From positions 1-7,368 of the forward strand of contig JAITHZ010000190.1 in assembly GCA_031279795.1 (NCBI GenBank): a DNA stretch of 7,368 nucleotides, in the 5' to 3' direction. Positions 1 to 4,987 of this stretch are shown here, in pieces; the first letter of the stretch is position 1; each line of letters begins with the position of its first letter. Both the position numbers and the translations under genes were made by a program. The stretch comes from Bacteroidales bacterium (GTDB lineage Bacteria > Bacteroidota > Bacteroidia > Bacteroidales > WRGA01). The notes beneath the pieces are model-generated. The model was not told the DNA's origin. It saw nothing but the letters and a program-made list of their open reading frames with translations, and did not search any database.

Positions 1-451
1 GTTTTTCGGGACACCAGACTTGTGCGCTGTAGATTTTTGTGTGTGGATCCTGTACCACACGGCGCACCCATGCAGGAATACGTTCGCCCCAACCGCCATC
101 CCAGTGGATGATGAGTTTATACAAGTCGCCGTGATGTATAGCTGTGTCGGGCAGACAGGTTTCCCAGTTGCCACTGGTCAGGCGCGTCAATTTGTAATCT
201 TCGCGCTGCTGCCATCCATTGAAAGTTCCTGTCAGATAGATTGCCTGCGCATTGGGCGCCCATTCGCGAAAAACCCAGCCCTTGTCGGTACGGTGCAGGC
301 CGTAATACAAGTAGCCGGAAGCAAAGTTGGACAACGACTGTTTTCCGTTTTCTGTCAGTTCCCTCTCTTTTTTCAACACCTGTTGATAGCGTCCTTCAAT
401 GGCTTTTTGGTACGGTTCGAGCCAAGAATCGTTTTTTATCAGATTAAGCAT
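1..451 (-). CDS. glgB: 1,4-alpha-glucan branching enzyme GlgB, N-terminal part (3' end outside window)
   Basis: This frame is open from the ATG at 451 to the window edge and gives 150 residues without a stop. GlgB makes the alpha-1,6 branches of glycogen in the cytoplasm. Residues 1-45 form a charged helical N-terminus. Residues about 57-140 match a CBM48 glycan-binding module: WVFREWAPNAQ (59-69), LTGTFNGW (73-80), YKLIIHWDGGWGERIPAW (111-128) and RRVVQD (130-135). This arrangement resembles the eukaryote-like branching enzymes (GH13 subfamily 8 type) common in Bacteroides rather than E. coli GlgB. The GH13 catalytic barrel would lie beyond base 1, so the catalytic residues cannot be checked. 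The start lies 12 bases after the stop of the upstream YhcH-family gene, which supports co-transcription. No Shine-Dalgarno sequence is visible. The family call is secure; the exact subfamily is from memory of family sequences. Confidence 0.93.
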   Translation of the reverse strand, partial: MLNLIKNDSWLEPYQKAIEGRYQQVLKKERELTENGKQSLSNFASGYLYYGLHRTDKGWVFREWAPNAQAIYLTGTFNGWQQREDYKLTRLTSGNWETCLPDTAIHHGDLYKLIIHWDGGWGERIPAWVRRVVQDPHTKIYSAQVWCPEK

Positions 452-463
452 ACGTTTAATGTT

Positions 464-910
464 TTAAATCAGTATTTTCACTACTGCCTTTTTTATCAGT
501 CCCAGATCTTCTCCAGAAAGAGGCGCATGGGCGTCTTCCGGAAAAAAAATGACAAACTCCCTTGGATGCAGCCGAACATAAAAACTACAATCGTCATTGT
601 AAAAAGTAATGTCTTTTTCTGCGTCATATTCGCCTTCACTGAAACACATTTCCCGTCGCTCGCAGGCGATCAGCTCCTCGCCGTCAAGCACCATTTGAAT
701 GTCGATGTAACGGTTGTGTGTTTCCAGTTTGGTTTTTCCATAACCTTTTGCAGGCTGTTTGCTAATGGTTACATGCGATTTGGCTTCCGTCAAAACAGTT
801 TTTCCACAGTCGGTAAAAGAATCGGTGGTTTTCAGAAAATCGAATGCCTGTTTAAACAGTGGATGTAAACTTTCGTATCGTTCTGAACAATCTAATGAGC
901 TAACAATCAT
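464..910 (-). CDS. YhcH/YjgK/YiaL family protein (DUF386), possible sugar anomerase
   Basis: The product has 148 residues, the usual length for this single-domain cupin-like family, and looks complete and cytoplasmic (no signal peptide). Two family signatures are clear: ETHNRYIDIQ at residues 63-72 and FFPEDAHAP at 122-130, followed by a KKAVVKI strand at the C-terminus. E63, H65, Q72 and H128 are the likely metal-site residues by comparison with the family. E. coli YhcH (NanQ) is reported to act on sialic acid anomers, and other members sit in sugar-utilisation operons. The substrate of this one cannot be read from sequence, and no sialic acid genes are visible nearby. The gene lies 30 bases after the DUF2461 gene and 12 bases before glgB. 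The start is the ATG at 910; the DNA before it is AT-rich with no Shine-Dalgarno sequence. Confidence 0.9.
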   Translation of the reverse strand: MIVSSLDCSERYESLHPLFKQAFDFLKTTDSFTDCGKTVLTEAKSHVTISKQPAKGYGKTKLETHNRYIDIQMVLDGEELIACERREMCFSEGEYDAEKDITFYNDDCSFYVRLHPREFVIFFPEDAHAPLSGEDLGLIKKAVVKILI

Positions 911-940
911 AATTATAAGGTATTAAATGTTTATAAGAAG

Positions 941-1630
941 TCAATTTCGTTCAGCAATATGCAATAAGCATTCGTCAATTGTAAAGTTCATGAATTTATT
1001 ATACGGATGCAACACGTTGAGACGTTTTACGATTTCGTCCATGCAGTCGGGCATTCTCCACATGTCGTTTGGCAGTGGCGCCGCTGGTGAATAATGCCGA
1101 CATTTCAGCAAATCGGCATGTTCAAAATCTTTTGGGTAACCGCGTGGCAAGGTTTTCAGCGAATCGGAAAAAAATTCCGTAAAATACTGTTTGTAATCTT
1201 TTCGGTTGACGAGCGCCAGGTATTCTTCCACATTATTATATATGGCGTTGCGAAGCGCTTTCAATATTGCAGGTTGCGGACAATAAACACCGCCAGAAAC
1301 GAAATTTTCGTCAGGGCTGAGGTGGACGTAGTAACCGGCGCGTTCGCTGTTGCGTCCTCCCTGCGCGGCGATATAGGCGCCCAGATGGTTTTTGTAGGGC
1401 GTTTTATCGGGCGAAAAACGGGTGTCGCGGTAAATGCGGAATGTACATTCCTTAACATTCACGCCTTTGATGTCTTCGTCAAAAAGGGCGATTTTTGTAA
1501 TCAGCAGTGAAATAAATTCTTCATGCGCAGTTTTGGCTTGTTCATATTCTGCCTTGTGTGCATTAAACCATTCGCGGTTGTTGTTGGCTGTCAATTTTAT
1601 GATAAAATCATACGCATCTGCAATATTCAT
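941..1630 (-). CDS. DUF2461 family protein (TIGR02453)
   Basis: This 229-residue protein of unknown function has the typical family length. Numbering from the ATG at 1630, the recognisable signatures are NREWF (18-22), the conserved block RIYRDTRFSPDKTPYK (65-80), GYYVHL (99-104) and SGGVY (112-116). There is no signal peptide or membrane segment. An in-frame TTG at 1636 would add two residues. I prefer the ATG at 1630 because it is the stronger codon and leaves a 12-base gap after the rho stop at 1643. The gene is therefore very probably co-transcribed with rho. DUF2461 has no established biochemical role, so the linkage to rho does not define its job. Family membership is confident; function is unknown. 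Confidence 0.92.
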   Translation of the reverse strand: MNIADAYDFIIKLTANNNREWFNAHKAEYEQAKTAHEEFISLLITKIALFDEDIKGVNVKECTFRIYRDTRFSPDKTPYKNHLGAYIAAQGGRNSERAGYYVHLSPDENFVSGGVYCPQPAILKALRNAIYNNVEEYLALVNRKDYKQYFTEFFSDSLKTLPRGYPKDFEHADLLKCRHYSPAAPLPNDMWRMPDCMDEIVKRLNVLHPYNKFMNFTIDECLLHIAERN

Positions 1631-1642
1631 ATTCAATCGTTA

Positions 1643-3649
1643 TCAATCGTTCATGGAATATAAAAATTCTTCATTGCTGGATGTTTTGTTAAAACGGTCC
1701 AGGAGAAACTCCATCGCTTCGATAGAATTCATGTCCGCGAGGTATTTCCGTAAAATCCACATGCGGTTCAGCGTATCGGTGTCGAGCAGCAAATCGTCGC
1801 GGCGTGTGCTTGAGGCCGTGATATCGACAGCGGGAAAAATTCGTTTGTTCGACAGTTTCCGGTCGAGCTGCAATTCCATGTTACCTGTGCCTTTAAATTC
1901 TTCGAAAATAACTTCATCCATTTTCGAACCAGTATCAATCAGTGCAGTAGCAATAATGGTCAGACTTCCGCCGTTTTCGATGTTTCGGGCTGCGCCGAAA
2001 AAGCGTTTGGGTTTGTGCAACGCATTGGCGTCGACACCACCCGACAGCACCTTGCCCGATGCTGGCGAAACCGTATTGTATGCACGTGCCAGTCGCGTAA
2101 TGGAATCAAGCAGTATCACCACGTCGTGACCACATTCTACCAGTCGTTTGGATTTTTCCAGTACGATACTGGCAATTTTAACATGCCGTTCGGCCGGTTC
2201 ATCGAAGGTGGAAGCAATTACTTCTGCATTTACACTTCGCGCCATGTCGGTAACTTCTTCCGGACGTTCGTCAATCAACAGAATTATCATATAAACTTCC
2301 GGATGATTTTCGGAAATGGCGTTGGCTATATCTTTGAGCAACATAGTCTTGCCTGTTTTAGGCTGGGCTACTATCAATCCGCGCTGGCCTTTTCCGATGG
2401 GGGAAAACAAATCGACAACGCGCGTGGATAAATTGTCGCGATAGCCGCGTGTCAGACGGAATTTTTCGTTGGGAAAGAGCGGCGTCAGGTAATCGAATGG
2501 AATACGGTCGCGCACAAATTCGGGGTTGCGTCCGTTAATCTGTTCTACTTTGACGAGCGGAAAATATTTTTCGCCTTCTTTTGGCGGACGAATTGAGCCT
2601 TCCACAACATCGCCCGTTTTCAGCCCAAACAGTTTGATTTGCGATTGCGACACATAAATATCGTCGGGCGAATTTAAATAGTTGTAATCAGACGAACGCA
2701 GGAAACCATAACCGTCAAGCATGATTTCGAGCACGCCGATTCCTACCAGCAGACCGTCGAAATCGTACTGTTTTTCGTTTCCGTTGTTCGGAGAGGATGC
2801 ATGGTTGGCGTAGGCATTTCCATTGTAACCGTTTCCGTTTCCGTGTCCGTTGCCGTTACCCGTGTTTCCATTCCCGTTTCCGTTTCCGTTGTTTCCGTTT
2901 CCGTTTCCGTTGTTTCCGTAGCCCGTGTTTCCGTTGCCGGCGTGTCCATTTCCGTTTCCGGTGTGTCCGTTTCCGTTTCCGGTGTGTCCGTTTCCAAATG
3001 CCGACACGTTATTCGTCGAGTGGTTTTCGCGTTGTGCGGGAGCGTGTGCGTCCTTACGCGATTCGGGAGTGAGAACGTCTTTAGGCGATTCGGGAGAGTG
3101 TTCGTCTTTGCGAGGTTCGGATGTTGCCGACAGATTGGTTGAAGTAGTTGGCAGCACTGCCGAAATCAAGGGTAATTTTGACGGCGCTGTGCTGGGCGGA
3201 GTGAATGGCTTGGCGGCATCATCTGGCTGAACATTTTCCACATTCTTTTGAAGTTGCGGCTGTGGCAGGCGTTTGGGACGTCCTGGGTGCGCTTTTTTCG
3301 TGGCAGGCGTGACTTCGGGCATCTTTACTTTCTGGCGTTCGGATTGAGGGGTTTCCTTTTTTTCTTCGGCTGCTGGAGGAGCAGAAGGTTGAGGGCTTGT
3401 TACAATTTCGGCAACAATGGGCTTATTTTCCATTTTTTGCTCGGCGATAATACGTGGACGCCGTTTTTTTGCCTCTTTTTTTTCGTCGTCGGCAACTTTT
3501 TGCTTGGCTTTGTCGATTGCCTGCTGGTCGATGATTTCGTAAACAAGTTTCTCTTTGTCTAACGCAGAAACTCTTTTTATTCCCATTTCTTTAGCGATGG
3601 ACTGTAATTCAGTCTCATCCTTTTCTCGTAATTGAAGGATATCGTACAT
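1643..3649 (-). CDS. rho: Transcription termination factor Rho with long disordered insert
   Basis: Rho is the hexameric RNA-dependent ATPase that terminates transcription. This copy has 668 residues, against 419 in E. coli. Residues 1-45 are the Rho N-terminal helical domain. Residues about 46-296 are a low-complexity insert: K/R/P-rich to about 160, a 9-residue repeat at 180-206, and a Gly-Asn tract at 219-278. The cold-shock-like RNA-binding domain follows (about 297-375, with LDGYGFLRS at 311-319). The ATPase has a Walker A motif QPKTGKT (429-435), LLIDERPEEVTDM with likely catalytic E461, Walker B LLDSITR (D515), a Q-loop GGVDANALHKPKRFFGAARN (537-556), a secondary-channel motif EEFKGTGNMEL (583-593) and a likely arginine finger R616. 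All motor motifs look intact. The start MYDILQLREK matches the usual Bacteroidota Rho N-terminus. Three genes follow closely in the same orientation. Large Rho inserts are known in this phylum, and in Bacteroides thetaiotaomicron the disordered region has been linked to phase separation. Confidence 0.98.
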   Translation of the reverse strand: MYDILQLREKDETELQSIAKEMGIKRVSALDKEKLVYEIIDQQAIDKAKQKVADDEKKEAKKRRPRIIAEQKMENKPIVAEIVTSPQPSAPPAAEEKKETPQSERQKVKMPEVTPATKKAHPGRPKRLPQPQLQKNVENVQPDDAAKPFTPPSTAPSKLPLISAVLPTTSTNLSATSEPRKDEHSPESPKDVLTPESRKDAHAPAQRENHSTNNVSAFGNGHTGNGNGHTGNGNGHAGNGNTGYGNNGNGNGNNGNGNGNGNTGNGNGHGNGNGYNGNAYANHASSPNNGNEKQYDFDGLLVGIGVLEIMLDGYGFLRSSDYNYLNSPDDIYVSQSQIKLFGLKTGDVVEGSIRPPKEGEKYFPLVKVEQINGRNPEFVRDRIPFDYLTPLFPNEKFRLTRGYRDNLSTRVVDLFSPIGKGQRGLIVAQPKTGKTMLLKDIANAISENHPEVYMIILLIDERPEEVTDMARSVNAEVIASTFDEPAERHVKIASIVLEKSKRLVECGHDVVILLDSITRLARAYNTVSPASGKVLSGGVDANALHKPKRFFGAARNIENGGSLTIIATALIDTGSKMDEVIFEEFKGTGNMELQLDRKLSNKRIFPAVDITASSTRRDDLLLDTDTLNRMWILRKYLADMNSIEAMEFLLDRFNKTSSNEEFLYSMND
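2816..2995 (-). repeat. 6-bp/21-bp tandem repeat encoding the Gly-Asn tract of Rho
   Basis: On the minus strand the unit is GGN-AAY (mostly GGAAAC), encoding alternating Gly and Asn over Rho residues 219-278. At the start of the tract it forms a 21-bp higher-order unit encoding GNGNGHT/A, nearly three copies between about 2939 and 2995. Further on it becomes runs of GNGN interrupted by NN, NT, GY and GH. Because the unit is a multiple of three, gain or loss of copies would keep rho in frame. The same periodicity keeps other frames open here, which produces spurious reading frames on both strands. Confidence 0.9.
3032..3112 (-). repeat. 27-bp tandem repeat in rho encoding a 9-residue unit
   Basis: Three consecutive 9-residue units are visible in Rho residues 180-206: RKDEHSPES, PKDVLTPES and RKDAHAPAQ. 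The first two copies are the most alike at the DNA level; the third has drifted. The unit is charged and rich in Pro and Ser, which fits an extended linker. It lies just N-terminal to the Gly-Asn tract, so two different repeat families have built this part of the insert. Confidence 0.75.
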
Positions 3650-3784
3650 TAAAAAATTAATATATAAAATTATATGAGCAATTTATGAAACTCCATTTGG
3701 ATATATTAGTCGGTAACAATCAGTAAAGTTTCGATTAACATGTTGGATGATAAAAAACCAATGTTACCTGTTATAAATGAAAGA
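3650..3784 (-). promoter_or_regulatory. Probable rho 5' leader
   Basis: If the TACATTTG element at 3797-3790 is the rho promoter, the mRNA has an AT-rich leader of roughly 135 bases. It contains the 8-bp palindrome AACATGTT (3737-3744) and a pair of 7-base complementary segments (GGTAACA at 3712-3718 and TGTTACC at 3762-3768). These could close a larger loop. E. coli rho is autoregulated by Rho-dependent termination in its leader, so a long leader here is suggestive only. No known riboswitch fold was recognised. Confidence 0.3.
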
Positions 3785-3789
3785 CGCCG

Positions 3790-3797
3790 CAAATGTA
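3790..3797 (-). promoter_or_regulatory. Likely -7 promoter element for rho (TACATTTG)
   Basis: Read on the minus strand, TACATTTGC is an exact match to the Bacteroidota -7 consensus TAnnTTTG. I see no TTG/TTTG -33 element at the usual 19-21 base spacing, so the assignment rests on one box. It is the only such match found upstream of rho in the divergent gap, and it would start transcription near 3783. Confidence 0.5.
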
Positions 3798-3974
3798 CGA
3801 ATAATGTTTGGTACCTTGCTTCATTTCTCCCAAAAAAATATATAAAAAATATTATTGGCTAAAACTTTATACCTTTTACACGAGTTTCTACATCCATAAA
3901 AGGAATAATTAACATAAAAAAACAGCATATTTTTCTTGGGACTCATAAAATGCTTTGTAAAATTTTTTGGAAGC

Positions 3975-4008
3975 ATTCTACGACATTTTTATTGAAATGT
4001 CGTAGAAT
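3975..4008. promoter_or_regulatory. Perfect 14-bp inverted repeat overlapping a promoter (candidate operator)
   Basis: The arm ATTCTACGACATTT (3975-3988) is repeated exactly as its reverse complement at 3995-4008, with a 6-base spacer TTATTG. The -33 TTG of the DUF454 promoter sits in the spacer and the right arm fills the gap between -33 and -7. A protein dimer bound here would block RNA polymerase. The repeat lies upstream of the predicted transcript start and has no following T-run, so an operator fits better than a terminator. The regulator is not identified, and none is intact in the window. Confidence 0.6.
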
Positions 4009-4021
4009 AGTTGTACATTTG
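3992..4021 (+). promoter_or_regulatory. Bacteroidota-type promoter for the DUF454 gene
   Basis: A -33 TTG (3992-3994), a 19-base spacer and a -7 TACATTTG (4014-4021) fit the phylum consensus well. Transcription would begin near 4027, about 44 bases before the ATG at 4071. This rules out the upstream in-frame TTG at 4011 as a start. Confidence 0.65.
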
Positions 4022-4070
4022 CAATCAGAAAGTTAGCTGGCGGTTAGCTGAAATAGACTTTTATTTTTCA

Positions 4071-4442
4071 ATGAAAAAAAATATTTTTATCACATTAGCA
4101 GTGATTTGTATAGTTCTGGGGGCTATCGGTATTGTAACGCCTGTTTTGCCTACAACTCCGTTTTTGTTGGCGGCAGCGTATCTGTTTTCCCGCAGTTCGC
4201 CGAAAATGCACAAAATTTTGGTAGAACACCGTGTGTTTGGTAAATATCTTTCAGACTATTTCAATAATAAACCGATTTCTGTCAGACAAAAAGCTATATC
4301 CATCTTTTTTGTCTGGTCAGGTTTAGGTTTAACTTTTTATTTTGCAGATTTACACTGCTGGATTGTATACTTATTGATTTTTATAGGTATTGCTGTGAGT
4401 ATTCATATTTCAACGCTGGGTAAATTCAGAAAAAAATTGTGA
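4071..4442 (+). CDS. DUF454 (YbaN-like) small inner membrane protein
   Basis: The product has 123 residues from the ATG at 4071. A longer reading from a TTG at 4011 would add 20 residues unlike the family and would begin upstream of the predicted transcript start, so I reject it. The DUF454 signature is clear: GAIGIVTPVLPTTPFLLAAA (17-36), followed by YLFSRSSPKMH (37-47) and FGKYL (56-60). Three to four hydrophobic segments are visible at about 5-22, 25-39, 76-92 and 96-113, with a basic C-terminus (KFRKKL). The function of the family is unknown. The gene stands alone: divergent from rho, with its own promoter and a palindromic candidate operator, and followed by a gene remnant. This suggests it is separately regulated. 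Confidence 0.9.
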   Translation: MKKNIFITLAVICIVLGAIGIVTPVLPTTPFLLAAAYLFSRSSPKMHKILVEHRVFGKYLSDYFNNKPISVRQKAISIFFVWSGLGLTFYFADLHCWIVYLLIFIGIAVSIHISTLGKFRKKL

Positions 4443-4565
4443 GTTAAAAAATAAAAACATACCTATCATTATTTTTGAAACGAAAATAATATTCCAGAAA
4501 ATAATCAATAATAAAATAATATTTTAAAATTTTAAGATGCTATTAGTTCTTAATGGTTGCGATAA

Positions 4566-4817
4566 TATTTTGACAAGAATGAGTTTGCATCCGCCATGAA
4601 TGTCAGTTCTTCGCTCCTTTATAAAAAAATAAAAACACTGACCGACCAGTCGCCGGTTGACTTCATCAAATCCATCCGTTTAAATCACGCATTGGAACTG
4701 TTACAATCGAAAAAATACACCGTTACGGAAGTCGCCGAGATGTGTGGATTTGCATACGTCGAGTATTTCAGTCTGGCATTCAAGAAATATTTCGGTAAAT
4801 CCCCAACAAAAATATAA
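4566..4817 (+). pseudogene. C-terminal remnant of an AraC-family DNA-binding domain
   Basis: The 83 codons between the stop at 4563-4565 and the stop at 4815-4817 encode most of an AraC-type double helix-turn-helix domain. From the ATG at 4596 the recognisable parts are SSSLLYKKIKTLTDQSPVDF, IRLNHALELL, VTEVAEMCGF and YFSLAFKKYFGKSP. Similarity continues upstream of that ATG (EFASAMNVSS), so the ATG lies inside the first helix-turn-helix and is not a natural start. The sequence resembles the C-terminus of hybrid two-component regulators or other AraC-type regulators of Bacteroidota. No sensor, receiver or ligand domain is present upstream in any frame, and the DNA there is AT-rich and full of stops. 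The C-terminus also stops a few residues early for the family. I read it as the decayed tail of a lost regulator; a small expressed protein is possible but unlikely. Confidence 0.75.
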
Positions 4818-4824
4818 CCTGTCC

Positions 4825-4880
4825 TAATTCCTAATTCTTAATTCCTAATTCCTAATTCCTAATTCTTAATTCTTAATTCC
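4825..4880. repeat. Eight tandem copies of a 7-bp repeat TAATTCY
   Basis: Eight consecutive units read TAATTCC or TAATTCT, in the order C, T, C, C, C, T, T, C at the last position, with no indels. The array starts 8 bases after the stop of the AraC remnant and ends 22 bases before the metY -33 element. It is non-coding. A 7-bp unit this regular is prone to copy-number change by slippage. Confidence 0.92.
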
Positions 4881-4883
4881 TAA

Positions 4884-4905
4884 AAATACCATTCAGAAGG
4901 TATTT
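4884..4905. promoter_or_regulatory. 7-bp inverted repeat touching the metY -33 element
   Basis: AAATACC (4884-4890) and GGTATTT (4899-4905) are perfect complements with an 8-base spacer, and the right arm overlaps the TTTG at 4903-4906. It could be an operator half-site pair for metY. It is short, AT-rich and unsupported by a second copy, so chance is a serious alternative. Confidence 0.3.
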
Positions 4906-4933
4906 GGGATAAAAAAATCAGTGCGTATCTTTG
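4903..4933 (+). promoter_or_regulatory. Bacteroidota-type promoter for metY
   Basis: TTTG (4903-4906), a 19-base spacer and TATCTTTG (4926-4933) are an excellent match to the phylum consensus. Transcription would begin near 4939, giving a leader of about 48 bases, too short for a typical SAM riboswitch. No riboswitch was seen. Confidence 0.78.
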
Positions 4934-4987
4934 CAGCAAGATTCTAAACCAAAAACTTTAATCCATATAATAAAATTTGAATAATCT

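Noticed and set aside
20..868. A 282-codon plus-strand reading frame
   Set aside because: It lies antisense to glgB and the YhcH-family gene, which have clear family motifs, and its own translation has no recognisable domain.
1631..1636. TTG start for the DUF2461 gene two codons before the ATG
   Set aside because: An ATG at 1630 is available, the family signature begins well inside, and there is no ribosome binding site favouring the TTG.
2743..3142. Several reading frames rich in VSVSVS, RFRFRF or TETETE on both strands
   Set aside because: They are by-products of the 6-bp repeat inside rho, which keeps other frames open. Only the rho frame has conserved domains on both sides.
3923..3954. 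Weak inverted repeat AGCAT...ATGCT in the divergent intergenic region
   Set aside because: The arms are only 5 bp unless a bulge is allowed, and the surrounding DNA is very AT-rich, so chance explains it.
3975..4008. The 14-bp palindrome as a rho-independent terminator
   Set aside because: No gene ends upstream of it on either strand, no T-run follows, and it overlaps promoter elements. An operator is the better reading.
4011..4070. Upstream TTG start extending the DUF454 protein by 20 residues
   Set aside because: The extension overlaps the -7 box TACATTTG and precedes the predicted transcript start, and the added residues are unlike the family N-terminus.
4825..4880. The heptamer array as a CRISPR
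   Set aside because: The units are 7 bp and directly adjacent, with no spacers, and no cas gene is present.
4940..4987. SAM or other riboswitch before metY
   Set aside because: The predicted leader is only about 48 bases, AT-rich and without stable stems.
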